Source: an uncultured Dehalococcoidia bacterium | GTDB lineage: Bacteria > Chloroflexota > Dehalococcoidia > Lucifugimonadales > UBA3495 | Length of the DNA: 64,000 bases | Assembly: GCA_958296445.1 (NCBI GenBank) | Contig: OY282565.1 | Location: forward strand, 2,963,570 to 3,027,569 | Reading direction: 5' to 3' | In this document: piece after piece, positions 43,391 to 52,290 of the stretch | Layout: every line of letters begins with the position of its first letter | Position numbering within the stretch: position 1 is the stretch's first letter | Position numbers and translations under genes: made by a program | The notes under the pieces: generated by a model | The model's database searches: none | Told to the model about the DNA's origin: nothing | Seen by the model: the letters and a program-made list of their open reading frames with translations, nothing else

Positions 43391-45925
43391 CTAGGCCGCG
43401 TAACCCCCTTGCAGGTTGGGCAGCGCCGCCGAAAACTGATCCTCGCTGAATACTAACCGGAATGTTCCTTTGGCCGGGCCGTCGTTGATTTTCATTGTTC
43501 CCGCGTTGAAAGCCTGTTCCAGCGTTTCCAGAACCTTGCGTTTATACTCCGTATCCTTGTTGCCCTCAAGATGCCCGCCTTTGGTCTCAAACACCAGAAC
43601 GTGGGGTTTGCCGCTGCTGTTGCCGGCCATAGCGATAAAGTCAGGCCAGATGCGTTCCTGTTTCCAGCCCCGCAGGTAGTAATCACCCTGTTGCCGGACG
43701 GCTACCCGGTGCCACCATTGCAGAGCCTTTTGCTCGTCTAGGTAGCGGGCGAAGTTGCGTTCCAGGTCGCTGTCGAACTGGCGAGTGTATACCGGCTCGA
43801 ACAGGCTTAGTTTTAGCTGGCGTCCGTCGTTCCCGGTCATCAGGCCGTTTCTTTCCGGCGTGGCTATATCGTAGGATTCCCGCATACGAAAGTTGGGCCG
43901 CCCGGTTTTCAGGTCAAAGCGAATTTCCCTTTGCTTCAGCTTGGCGCGAAAAATGCTTTCCGCTCTTTGCTCTACCGCATCCTTGACGTGCTCCCGCAGC
44001 GCGTAGGCCAGATAGGAACGCCTGTCATAGATTTGCGAGTCAGTTTCGCCATCCGCCCGCAGACGCTCCAATAAGCCCCCGGCGATGCGGGACGCTTGCC
44101 AGGCGTTGGGTGTTATGTCGGATATGCGGCGGGCAAACCAAGATATATGTACGGTTTTGTCAATGTGCAATTTCTGGGATTCGTGAAAAACCGGCAAAAC
44201 GTCGCCCACGTCCACCGACGCAGTTAGCCGTTGCGCCGGTTCAGGCAAGGAACCTTGCGTATCCGGTTCCCGGATGCCATCCCAATCAATATGCGGCAGA
44301 ATGTGACGCTGGTAGTCCAGTTCCGCCAAACCGCCGCCATCCTTGTGCAACACCAGCGGCAGGAATATGTCTTGCCCGCGAAACTTCTCTTGCCGCTGTA
44401 CCGTTATGCTGCGTATATCCCCCGACGCCGACAGCACTTCCTCCGACAATCCGCTTAAGCCTTCCTGCTCCAGCCCGTTTTTAACTTGGCTCACTGCCAC
44501 GCTTACATCGGCGTTGCAACAGTACACATAGCATTGATCCAGAGCCGCGCGTCCGGTATGCCGGGCGTGAGGCTGCCTTAACACCCGGCCCACCAGTTGC
44601 GTTATAGCCCGTTGGGCCGAGGTGTTGTCCAGCATTACCAGAACGTAGGCAAAGGGGCAGTCCCATCCTTCCATCAATGCGTTCTTGGTGATTATCCAGC
44701 GCACCGGAGAGTATTCGGACAGCAGGTTTTCCCGGCCCAATTCGTCGTTTACGCTGCTTTTTACCCGCACTGAATTTTCAGGAACAGCCAAGTTTTGCAT
44801 CAGAAACTGGCGCACGTCTTCGGCGTGAATACGCTCGCCGTCGCGCTGGTCGTTCCCGGTGCGCTCCACCCGAACCACCGCGATGGGCCGGATGTAACGC
44901 CCTTCGTTATATTCCAGTGAGCGGGCTTCAGCCTCCAGCCCATCCAGCTTGTCCGATGCTTCAGCCAGTGTGTTTTTCCAGTCGGCGACGGTGTACGACG
45001 TTACTTGCACCGGCGCCTTTATCATCTGTTCCCGTTTCAGGTCGGGGCCGGATACATTTACCAGCAGGTTGCTGATGCCCCGGTTTGGCGTGGCCGACAG
45101 CTCGATAACCAGGCTGGGGTCAAGGCGGCTTACTGTGCGGGCGAACTCAGCGTTCTTTTCCTGATTGCTGGTGCCGTAGGCTTTATGCGCTTCGTCCAAT
45201 ACCACTACTGGGCGCAGCATCTTTAGTACGTTAAAAAGGCTGTGTTTTACCGGCCCATCCTCGGATGTCCGTTCCAAGTCGGGGTATTGCTCCAGCAATC
45301 GCCCGTCGCCTAATGCATCGTCGCTTTCGGGAAAGAAAGTGGGATAACGCCCCGAATCCCGGAACATTCGCAGAAAATCCCGGTTGAGATGCCGGTTCGC
45401 CGCAGGCAGACTGAGCAACATTACGCACAAATAGTTGGCGGCGTCGGCGAGGTTAAAAGGATCATCCTTTTCCATAAACTTGACGCGCCCGCCGCTGGCT
45501 AATTCCAGCATCTGCCGGTAGGGATGTTCGCGGGTTTTCAGGGCCGCTTTCGTTTGTTCGTAAATGGCGTTGGTGGGGGTTATCCACAAAGTAAGCCCGG
45601 TTTTCCGGTTCAGCCGCTCTAGGGCCGCCGCCGCCAGCAGCGTCTTGCCCCCGCCCGTGGGAACCTTGAAACATATATGCGGGATCGGCCGCCGGGCATC
45701 GTCGGTGCGCTCCACATATTCCCCGGCATCCGCCGCCACCCCGCCCGATTGGGCCAACTGCCGCCAAGCGGTTCTAGGATAGTTGCGAACCTCATCAGGA
45801 ACATCGGCCCCGGCGTCTTCCAGGGCCGCAACAGCAACATCGGCCCGCGCCCGCGCCGCCGCCAACGCTTCCCGCCACTGCCCAAAAGCGTCAAGGGCCG
45901 CCGACTGATATTCTTTCAACTCCAT
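43391..45925 (-). CDS. res: Type III restriction enzyme, Res subunit
   Basis: An 844-residue superfamily 2 helicase-nuclease. Helicase motifs: I in FKVPTGGGKTLLAAAALERL (about 85-104), II VVVLDEAHKAYG (near 245), III ELSATPNRG, VI TQLVGRVLRQPHARH. The C-terminal nuclease is visible as IWPDFIAMAG followed by VLVFETKGGHLEGN, a PD...E-x-K site near residue 780. Res cuts DNA after head-to-head encounter in complex with Mod. It starts 30 bases after the mod gene on the same strand. With mod out of frame, Res should be inactive, since it needs Mod for target recognition. Somewhat shorter than EcoP15I Res. Confidence 0.9.
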   Translation of the reverse strand: MELKEYQSAALDAFGQWREALAAARARADVAVAALEDAGADVPDEVRNYPRTAWRQLAQSGGVAADAGEYVERTDDARRPIPHICFKVPTGGGKTLLAAAALERLNRKTGLTLWITPTNAIYEQTKAALKTREHPYRQMLELASGGRVKFMEKDDPFNLADAANYLCVMLLSLPAANRHLNRDFLRMFRDSGRYPTFFPESDDALGDGRLLEQYPDLERTSEDGPVKHSLFNVLKMLRPVVVLDEAHKAYGTSNQEKNAEFARTVSRLDPSLVIELSATPNRGISNLLVNVSGPDLKREQMIKAPVQVTSYTVADWKNTLAEASDKLDGLEAEARSLEYNEGRYIRPIAVVRVERTGNDQRDGERIHAEDVRQFLMQNLAVPENSVRVKSSVNDELGRENLLSEYSPVRWIITKNALMEGWDCPFAYVLVMLDNTSAQRAITQLVGRVLRQPHARHTGRAALDQCYVYCCNADVSVAVSQVKNGLEQEGLSGLSEEVLSASGDIRSITVQRQEKFRGQDIFLPLVLHKDGGGLAELDYQRHILPHIDWDGIREPDTQGSLPEPAQRLTASVDVGDVLPVFHESQKLHIDKTVHISWFARRISDITPNAWQASRIAGGLLERLRADGETDSQIYDRRSYLAYALREHVKDAVEQRAESIFRAKLKQREIRFDLKTGRPNFRMRESYDIATPERNGLMTGNDGRQLKLSLFEPVYTRQFDSDLERNFARYLDEQKALQWWHRVAVRQQGDYYLRGWKQERIWPDFIAMAGNSSGKPHVLVFETKGGHLEGNKDTEYKRKVLETLEQAFNAGTMKINDGPAKGTFRLVFSEDQFSAALPNLQGGYAA

Positions 45926-45955
45926 TTCGCGCCCAACTCCATATTCGCGCCTTTC

Positions 45956-47616
45956 CTATGCCCCGGCCCGGTGCATCTCATACGGCAACTGGCAAAAGGT
46001 TATCCCTAAATCCGTAAGATCCCTTTGACTGATGTACTTGCCCGCCCCAAAAACCACTGCTTTGCGCCCCTCGGCGCGGATGGCGGCAGAGATTCGCTTG
46101 GCCCGCTCCTCGTCCAGCATCGCCGCATTGCTGCCCATATAAGCCAAATCCGGCTCATACAACAGATAGTAGGCCGTCTTTTCGCCGCGGTAAAACAGCC
46201 CGTCATCGTCCAGCCGCGCCAAAGCCCCGCCCCCGACCGACACCCTTGCAACGTGCAACAGATACGCCGCCAACTCCCCGTACTCCGGCAGGGATTCGCC
46301 CGTTAGCATCCCTTCCAAGTCTATGGGGTCGCCCAACGTGCAGTAGGTGAACGAACCGCCCAAGCCGTCCCGCAATGACGCATCCCGGGCGCTCGGCACC
46401 CCGCCAATCACCCGCCGCACCCGCTCGGCGGTGATGCTGTCGGCGTAATCCTCGCACTCTACCAAGATAAATTTGCGATTCCCCCCGTCCTCTTTATTCA
46501 ATGCAAGCACGGCATGGCCGGTAGTGCCGCTGCCCGCGAAAGAGTCGAGGATGATGTCGTCGGGGCCGATGTTGGCAACTTGGATGATTCGCTTTAAGAG
46601 TTTTGTTCCTTTTGGATTACCAACTACTCCCTTTCCAAAAATTGACGAAACTTCTTCGTTTGATTCGTGGGTACTGCCTACTTCTTCATAAGACCACAGC
46701 GAGCCGACGGTTTTCCCGCCTTTCACTTCGGAAAGATATGTTTTCTTGGCTGGCTGAGTTATTGAATTTTTGCCAAAATAGAGTTGCCCATCGTGGTAAA
46801 GGTCCAGTAGCCTGTCTTTGTTGTACCGCGGGAATCTTCCGGGCGGACAATCCCAAGTGACGCCGTTAGAGAATGTGACTGAATACCTATCGCTATCTCT
46901 GCCGCTTTTGGCGTGTAAAGGGGTTGCTTTCCAAACACCTCTAGGGTCTTTATCAGGATTTTTGTACGCCTTGTCCATTTTTTCCGTTCTAGGAAGTAAA
47001 CCTATCTGAAATTCGTTGACACTTTTTGCGTAAAACAAAATGTTTTCGTGTTGATACGATACCCTTTTGGCGTCGTTTGATAGCGTGTATTTTGACCACC
47101 AAGCTACATTAGTGACAAAATTATCCGCACCGAAAACCTCATCCATCAACATCCGCAAATGATGCTGTTCGTTATCATCAATGGACACAAAGATAGCCCC
47201 GTCATCCGACAGCAGTTCCTTAAGCAGGTGCAGGCGCGGCCACATCATGCACAACCACTTGTCGTGACGCTCCAAATCCTCGCCGTCAACCGGGCTATTA
47301 TGCTTCAGCCATTCCCGCATCAAGGGGCTGTTGACATTATCGTTGTAAGACCAGCCTTCGTTGCCGGTGTTGTAGGGCGGGTCAATGTAGACGCATTTGA
47401 CGCGGCCAGCGTAGCGGGGGAGCAGGGCTTTGAGGGCGTGCAGGTTGTCGCCGTGGATGATGAGGTTATCGTCTTGAACCGAGGCGGATTCAGGATAGTT
47501 TACATAATGGGGGGGGGGGGAAGAGATTTTCCGGCGTCGGGAACCAGCTGACGGTAAGGCACGGTGAGATGGTGGGCATAGATATGCTGTTTGCCCTTGA
47601 ATTCCAGCGAAGGCAT
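45956..47616 (-). CDS. mod: Type III DNA methyltransferase, Mod subunit, out of frame at a C run
   Basis: An N6-adenine methyltransferase of the beta class. The start at 47616 reads MPSLEFKGKQHIYAHHLTVP, the common opening of this family, then LVPDAGKSLPPPP, and hits TAA two codons after a 12-base C run (sense strand). The other frame then carries everything else: DNLIIHGDNLHALKALLP, motif IV CVYIDPPYNTGNEGW, a target-recognition region, and motif I LDSFAGSGTTGHAVLALN. A run of 10 or 13 would give one protein of about 554 residues, so the present state is off. Bases 46590-47110, coding for the recognition region, are clearly AT-rich compared with both flanks. A seven-G run lies in the ribosome binding site. 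Confidence 0.88.
47509..47520. repeat. 12-bp G/C homopolymer inside mod
   Basis: Twelve consecutive G on the plus strand (C on the coding strand), 96-107 bases into the mod gene. It is the single point where the mod reading frame breaks. With tract lengths equal to 1 modulo 3 the frame is whole. Confidence 0.97.
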
Positions 47617-47645
47617 TTCCCCCCCGGCGGTGTCGGATGGCGGCG

Positions 47646-47654
47646 ATGATAGCA
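47646..47654 (-). promoter_or_regulatory. Possible extended -10 for mod
   Basis: On the minus strand TGCTATCAT reads as an extended -10 (TGC-TATCAT), about 30 bases before the mod ATG. The leader would be short and contain the run of seven G that forms the ribosome binding site. Confidence 0.45.
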
Positions 47655-47708
47655 CCTGCGGCGGGCGGGCCGCAACGCCGCGCCGCCGGGGTTTTGCGGG
47701 GTTGCCTA

Positions 47709-47737
47709 TTGCATTCACAGTTAGGTTGCTGTATTGT
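47709..47737 (+). promoter_or_regulatory. Promoter for ABC permease gene
   Basis: TTGCAT (47709-47714), a 17-base spacer and TATTGT (47732-47737) form a reasonable sigma-70-type promoter. Transcription from about 47744 would exclude the far upstream in-frame ATG and leave a leader of about 80 bases. Confidence 0.55.
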
Positions 47738-47826
47738 CGCGGGCAGATTGCGCCCGTTGGCGGGCGGCAACCGGGCGGGGCGGCGCCGGTCGAAAGAACA
47801 AATCCGCAAGACGGGGAGATGGCGAA

Positions 47827-48747
47827 ATTCAACGCTATATTCTGCTGAGGCTGGGCCAGGCGTTTCTGTCCCTTTGGGTGGTGAGCATCATCGTCTTTGG
47901 CTTGGGGCGCGTCACCGGCGACCCGGTGGACGTGCTGCTGCCCATTGACGCCACCCACGCCGAGCGGGAAGAGCTGCGGGAACAGCTCGGTTTCAACGAA
48001 CCCATCTGGACGCAGTACATCAACTATATGCGAAACAGTTTCCGGGGGCAGTTCGGCGAGTCGATCAAGTACCCGGACAACGAGGCGATGAGCCTGGTTC
48101 TGCTGCGGTTCCCCACCACCATTCAGTTGGGCGCGGTCGCCATCCTGTTTTCGCTGGCCGTCGCCATCCCCATCGGCGTGCTGTCCGCCGTCAAAAAGGA
48201 TACGATATTCGACTGGGTGGGCAAGACCATCGCCCTGCTGGGCCAGTCATTCCCCCCCTTCTGGCTGGGCTTGGTGATGATGTGGATATTCGCCGTCCAG
48301 CTTGAACTGGTGCCAACCTCGCAGTGCCAGACCGTCAGCTCCTACATCCTGCCGGCCATATCCATCGGCTGGTTCTTGGTGGCCGCGCTGATGCGCTTGA
48401 TGCGCTCCTCGATGCTGGAGATAATGGACAGCGAGTTTATCAATCTGGCCCGAACCAAAGGGCTGCGGGAATCCAAGGTTATCTGGAAACACGCGCTACG
48501 CAACGCGGCCATCGCGCCCTTGACCTACTTCGGCATCATATTCGGCGGGCTGCTGGTGGGTTCGGTGTCCATCGAAACGGTGTACAACTGCAAGGGCGTG
48601 GGGCTGCTGGCCTTCGAGGCGGTGCTGGCCCGCGACTTCCCGCTGATGCAGGCCATAGTAGTGTTTTTCGCCGGCGTCTACGTCATAACCAACCTAGCAA
48701 TCGACGTGCTGTACGCCTACCTCGACCCGCGCATCCGGTTTTCCTAA
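47827..48747 (+). CDS. Oligopeptide/dipeptide ABC transporter permease, DppB type
   Basis: About 306 residues with six membrane helices and the permease EAA loop (MDSEFINLARTKGLRESKVI). It opens RYILLRLGQAFLSLWVVSII and contains VTGDPVDVLLP and LLGQSFPPFWLGLVMMWIF, as in DppB/OppB. The start is odd: the GGGGAG box (47813-47818) is right before an ATG (47819) that is in the wrong frame and stops after nine codons, while the permease frame offers only ATT at 47827 (before QRYIL). Either AUU is the start or one base is lost in AAATT, which would otherwise give MAKIQRYILL. Substrate-binding protein, second permease and ATPase are 8-13 kb away. Confidence 0.86.
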   Translation: MQRYILLRLGQAFLSLWVVSIIVFGLGRVTGDPVDVLLPIDATHAEREELREQLGFNEPIWTQYINYMRNSFRGQFGESIKYPDNEAMSLVLLRFPTTIQLGAVAILFSLAVAIPIGVLSAVKKDTIFDWVGKTIALLGQSFPPFWLGLVMMWIFAVQLELVPTSQCQTVSSYILPAISIGWFLVAALMRLMRSSMLEIMDSEFINLARTKGLRESKVIWKHALRNAAIAPLTYFGIIFGGLLVGSVSIETVYNCKGVGLLAFEAVLARDFPLMQAIVVFFAGVYVITNLAIDVLYAYLDPRIRFS

Positions 48748-48782
48748 ACCGCCACTCCCGGCGCATCCCATCCCGGCCATCT

Positions 48783-48830
48783 GTCATTCTGAGCAAAGCG
48801 AAGAATCTCACCTTGGGCGGTGAGACCCTT
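48783..48830. repeat. Truncated REP element
   Basis: GTCATTCTGAGC through GGTGAGACCCTT, the left part of the REP family, ends abruptly without the closing GCTCAGGGTGAC. It lies 36 bases after the permease stop. Confidence 0.8.
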
Positions 48831-48845
48831 ATCCCATCCCGCTCT

Positions 48846-48876
48846 CCCTCGCCGGTATCCGGCGGGGGAATTTTTT
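48846..48876 (+). terminator. Intrinsic terminator after permease gene
   Basis: CCCTCGCCGG and CCGGCGGGGG form a stem around TAT, followed by AATTTTTT. This is the clearest rho-independent terminator in the window and separates the permease from the next gene. Confidence 0.75.
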
Positions 48877-48904
48877 GAGCGGGGAAACTTTTTGGAAGGA
48901 TATT

Positions 48905-49396
48905 ATGCTGGCGATAGCGATTGGAGTAGTCTGCGTTCTGGCCGGGCTGGCCGCCTTGTGGTGGTTCAAGTCCGGTGACAAGGCCAAAACTCAGGGCTGG
49001 AGCCTAGGCGTGCTGATAGGAACGGCGGAGTACTTGGGCGAGCGCATCGGCTGCAACCTAGAGGACGAGGAAGGCTTGCAGTCGTTTATGCAAATGTACG
49101 AGGAAAAGGTGGACAACTCCGAATTGCCGGAAAGCCGGGAGCTGCGCCGGACAGTGTTCGACCCCGACGACGAAAGCCACCCGATAGGCCAGCGCCACGC
49201 CCAGGATAACGAGCAGTGGCGAATGGCCGGCATAGCAATGTGGTACGTAATGGGATCAATGCGCCAAAAAGTCTTTCAGGAAGAGCTCAAAGAATCCCTA
49301 TATCGCCTCTACGAAGTCCACAAAAAACCCATAGCCGGCCTACAAGCCGAACTGGGCGAAAGAGACCCGTCCGCCCGCCGCAAACGCCGGAGATAA
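48905..49396 (+). CDS. Hypothetical protein with N-terminal membrane anchor
   Basis: A 163-residue protein I do not recognise. One membrane helix at the start (LAIAIGVVCVLAGLAALWWF) is followed by a charged, mostly helical cytoplasmic part (LEDEEGLQSFMQMYEEKVDN, VFQEELKESLYRLYEVHKKP) and a basic tail RRKRRR. GGAAGG five bases before the ATG at 48905 supports this start; a TTG at 48875 in the terminator is not credible. Function unknown. Confidence 0.72.
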   Translation: MLAIAIGVVCVLAGLAALWWFKSGDKAKTQGWSLGVLIGTAEYLGERIGCNLEDEEGLQSFMQMYEEKVDNSELPESRELRRTVFDPDDESHPIGQRHAQDNEQWRMAGIAMWYVMGSMRQKVFQEELKESLYRLYEVHKKPIAGLQAELGERDPSARRKRRR

Positions 49397-49404
49397 CAGT
49401 TTAG

Positions 49405-49410
49405 TATAAT
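49405..49410 (+). promoter_or_regulatory. -10 box of Uma2 gene 1
   Basis: TATAAT, 34 bases before the ATG. The stretch from here through the leader CCCACGCCGCGAGGCCCGCT is the same in all four Uma2 units and marks the left edge of the repeat unit. Confidence 0.65.
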
Positions 49411-49444
49411 CCCTCACACACCATCCCACGCCGCGAGGCCCGCT

Positions 49445-50233
49445 ATGACCCCCAGACACGCCGCCACACCGCCCGCCCTACCAGTGGCCCGGTTCGCGGA
49501 ACGCCCCCCCAGGAAAGATATGCAAAATTTCCTACACCTAAGCCTCCCCGGACACCCCACCGCCCTAATCCGCCACCTAGGCCAGCCCGACACCACCTTA
49601 GTCATCGGCGATATGCCCGTGGACTGGCGCCGCGGCCAGCGCGAGGGCCAGCTTTACCCCGACCTGATGATCGCCTTCAACGTGGACGCAAGGGCGATCA
49701 CCGCCGAGCGGGGCTACGCCATTGACGACGTAGGCAAGCCCCCGGATTTCGTCCTCGAAGTAGCATCCCCCCGCAACGCCGAAAACGACTACATCAACAA
49801 ACGCACCGGCTACGCCAACTACGGCATACCCGAATACTGGCGCTTCGACCCCACTCACGCCGACCGCTACCCCCAACCCCTAGCCGGCGACCGGCTGGCC
49901 GACGGTGCCTACCAGCCCATAACCATCACCAGAACAGACAACAACCGCTATTGGGGCCACAGCGACGTCCTGAACCTAGACCTGTGCTGGGAATACGGCC
50001 AACTGCGCTGGTACGACCCGGTAGCCCAACGCTACCTAGACACCCACGACAGCGAGGCCAACGCCCGCATCGCCGAGCGCAACGCCCGCATCACCGCCGA
50101 AGCACAGCGCGACAACGCCGAAGCACAGCGCGACCAAGCCCAAGCCCAACGCGACGCCGAGCGCGATGCCCGCATCGCCGCCGAGGAGCGCATCCGCCAA
50201 CTGGAAGCGGAACTGCGCCGCCGCTCCCAATAA
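49445..50233 (+). CDS. Uma2 family (DUF820) putative nuclease, array copy 1
   Basis: A 262-residue Uma2 protein (PD-(D/E)xK-like fold). The putative active site is visible as LYPDLMIAFNVD (about residues 69-80, aspartate) and KPPDFVLEVASPRNAENDY (about 100-118, E-V-A in the place of E-x-K), then KRTGYANYGIPEYWRFDPTH, typical of the family. The C-terminal third is a coiled coil of NARITAEAQRDNAEAQRD-like repeats ending EERIRQLEAELRRRSQ. Uma2 proteins are abundant in Cyanobacteria and Chloroflexota and no function is established; nuclease activity is inferred from the fold. First of four near-identical tandem copies. Confidence 0.88.
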   Translation: MTPRHAATPPALPVARFAERPPRKDMQNFLHLSLPGHPTALIRHLGQPDTTLVIGDMPVDWRRGQREGQLYPDLMIAFNVDARAITAERGYAIDDVGKPPDFVLEVASPRNAENDYINKRTGYANYGIPEYWRFDPTHADRYPQPLAGDRLADGAYQPITITRTDNNRYWGHSDVLNLDLCWEYGQLRWYDPVAQRYLDTHDSEANARIAERNARITAEAQRDNAEAQRDQAQAQRDAERDARIAAEERIRQLEAELRRRSQ

Positions 50234-50391
50234 CCCCAGCCCCCTTATGTCCCGGACAGCAGGCGTCAGGCAGACAAGGCTACGGTTCGGCACAGCGCAA
50301 ACTGTCGTTCCCTCCCCACCTGCTATCACGCAGGCGGGCGGCTAATTGGCGTATAATCCCTCACACACCATCCCACGCCGCGAGGCCCGCT
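50234..50391 (+). repeat. Uma2 array spacer 1 with promoter
   Basis: Contains the palindrome TGTCCCGGACA, conserved CTACGGTTCGGCACA, a CCTGC-TATCAC-GCAGG hairpin (about 50319-50335), GGCGTATAAT with the -10 at 50352-50357, and the fixed leader up to the ATG at 50392. Two more spacers share all these parts. Confidence 0.85.
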
Positions 50392-51222
50392 ATGCCCCCC
50401 AGACACGCCGCCACGCCGCCCACCGCCCCGGCGGCCCGGTTCGCGGAACGCCCCCCCAGGAAAGATATGCAAAATTTCCTACACCTAAGCCTGCCCGGAC
50501 ACCCCACCGCCCTAATCCGCCACCTAGGCCAGCCCGACACCACCCTAGTCATCGGCGATATGCCCGTGGACTGGCGCCGCGGCCAGCGCGAAGGCCAGCT
50601 TTACCCCGACCTGATGATCGCCTTCAACATTGACGCCAAACTGGTAATCGCCGAGCGGGGCTACGCCATCGACGACGTAGGCAAGCCCCCGGATTTCGTC
50701 CTAGAAGTAGCATCCCCCCGCAACGCCGAAAACGACTACATCAACAAACGCACCGGCTACGCCAACTACGGCATACCCGAATACTGGCGCTTCGACCCCA
50801 CCCATGGCGACCGCTACCCCCAACCCCTGGCCGGCGACCGCCTGACCAACGGCGCCTACCAGCCCATAACCATCACCAGAGCAGACGCCAACCGCTATTG
50901 GGGCCACAGCGAGATCCTGAACCTAGACTTGTGCTGGGAGTACGGCCAACTGCGCTGGTACGACCCGGCCACCCAACGCTACCTAGACACCCACGACAGC
51001 GAGGCCAACGCCCGCATCGCCGAGCGCAACGCCCGCATCACCGCCGAAGCCCAACGCATCACCGCCGAGGCCCAGCGCGACAACGCCGAAGCCCAACGCG
51101 ACACTGCCGAAGCACAGCGCGACCAAGCCCAAGCACAGCGCGACGCCGAGCGCGACGCCCGCATCGCCGCCGAGGAACGCATCCGCCAGTTGGAAGCGGA
51201 ACTGCGCCGCCGCTCCCAATAA
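50392..51222 (+). CDS. Uma2 family (DUF820) putative nuclease, array copy 2
   Basis: A 276-residue copy, the longest of the four. The fold domain differs from copy 1 at a few sites only (for example NIDAKLVIAERG for NVDARAITAERG). Its coiled coil has the most repeat blocks (ITAEAQRITAEAQRDNAEAQ and further AQRD units), so array members differ mainly in tail length. Own TATAAT and leader. The ATG at 50392 is the same as in its siblings; a longer frame from 49951 overlaps copy 1 and is a shadow. Confidence 0.87.
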   Translation: MPPRHAATPPTAPAARFAERPPRKDMQNFLHLSLPGHPTALIRHLGQPDTTLVIGDMPVDWRRGQREGQLYPDLMIAFNIDAKLVIAERGYAIDDVGKPPDFVLEVASPRNAENDYINKRTGYANYGIPEYWRFDPTHGDRYPQPLAGDRLTNGAYQPITITRADANRYWGHSEILNLDLCWEYGQLRWYDPATQRYLDTHDSEANARIAERNARITAEAQRITAEAQRDNAEAQRDTAEAQRDQAQAQRDAERDARIAAEERIRQLEAELRRRSQ

Positions 51223-51372
51223 CCCCAGCCACCTTATGTCCCGGACAAGTGGCGAGTAGACAGGACTACGGTTCGGCACAACGTAAGCTGTCTTCTCCCC
51301 GCCCGCTATCACGCGGGCGGGCGGCTGATTGGCGTATAATCCATACAACCATCCCACGCCGCGAGGCCCGCT
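51223..51372 (+). repeat. Uma2 array spacer 2 with promoter
   Basis: Palindrome TGTCCCGGACA, CTACGGTTCGGCACA, the hairpin CCGCCCGC-TATCAC-GCGGGCGG (51299-51320), then TTGGCGTATAAT with -10 at 51335-51340 and the fixed leader. Differs from spacer 1 by scattered substitutions, with the hairpin arms changing together. Confidence 0.85.
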
Positions 51373-52140
51373 ATGCCCCCCAGACACGCCGCCACGCCCC
51401 CCGCCGCCCCGGCGGCCCGGTTCGCGGAACGCCCCCCCAGGAAAGATATGCAAAATTTCCTACACCTAAGCCTCCCCGGACACCCCACCGCCCTAATCCG
51501 GCACCTAGGCCAGCCCGACATCACCCTGGTCATCGGCGATATGCCCGTGGACTGGCGCCGCAGCCAGCGCGAGGGTCAGCTCTACCCCGACCTGATGATC
51601 GCCTTCAACGTGGACGCAAGGGCGATCACCGCCGAGCGGGGCTACGCCATCGACGACGTAGGCAAGCCCCCGGATTTCGTCCTCGAAGTCGCATCCCTCC
51701 GCAACGCCGAAAACGACTACATCAACAAACGAACCGGCTACGCCAACTACGGCATCCCCGAATACTGGCGCTTCGACCCCACCCACGCCGACCGCTACCC
51801 CCAACCCCTAGCCGGCGACCGCCTCACCGACGGCGCCTACCAGCCCATAACCATCACCAGAACAGACGCCAACCGCTATTGGGGCCACAGCGCCGTCCTG
51901 AACCTGGACCTGTGCTGGGAATACGGCCAACTGCGCTGGTATGACCCGGCCACCCAACGCTACCTCGACACCCACGACAGCGAAGCCAACGCCCGCATCG
52001 CCGAGCGCAACGCCCGCATCACCGCCGAAACCCAGCGCGACACCGCCGAAGCCCAGCGCGACGCCGAGCGCGACGCCCGCATCGCCGCCGAGGAGCGCAT
52101 CCGCCAGTTGGAAGCGGAACTGCGCCGCCGCTCCCAATAA
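51373..52140 (+). CDS. Uma2 family (DUF820) putative nuclease, array copy 3
   Basis: A 255-residue copy. Core motifs YPDLMIAFNVD and PDFVLEVASLRNAENDY are kept, with one change in the latter (SPR to SLR). The coiled coil is short (ITAETQRDTAEAQRDAERDA). Same seven-C run after the conserved RFAERPPRK codons as in the other copies. Own promoter in spacer 2. Confidence 0.87.
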   Translation: MPPRHAATPPAAPAARFAERPPRKDMQNFLHLSLPGHPTALIRHLGQPDITLVIGDMPVDWRRSQREGQLYPDLMIAFNVDARAITAERGYAIDDVGKPPDFVLEVASLRNAENDYINKRTGYANYGIPEYWRFDPTHADRYPQPLAGDRLTDGAYQPITITRTDANRYWGHSAVLNLDLCWEYGQLRWYDPATQRYLDTHDSEANARIAERNARITAETQRDTAEAQRDAERDARIAAEERIRQLEAELRRRSQ

Positions 52141-52290
52141 ACCGGCGCCCTTATGTCCCGGACAGGAGGCAGCGGGCGGCAGGACTACGGTTCGGCACAG
52201 CCCAAGCTGACTCTCCCCGCCCGCCATCACGCGGGCGGGCGGCTGATTGGCGTATAATCCATACAACCATCCCACGCCGCGAGGCCCGCT
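52141..52290 (+). repeat. Uma2 array spacer 3 with promoter
   Basis: Palindrome TGTCCCGGACA, CTACGGTTCGGCACA, hairpin CCCGCCCGC-CATCAC-GCGGGCGGG (52216-52239), -10 TATAAT at 52253-52258 and the fixed leader. A partial fourth spacer (53038-53083) follows copy 4 and is cut off by the end of the fusion gene on the other strand. Confidence 0.85.
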
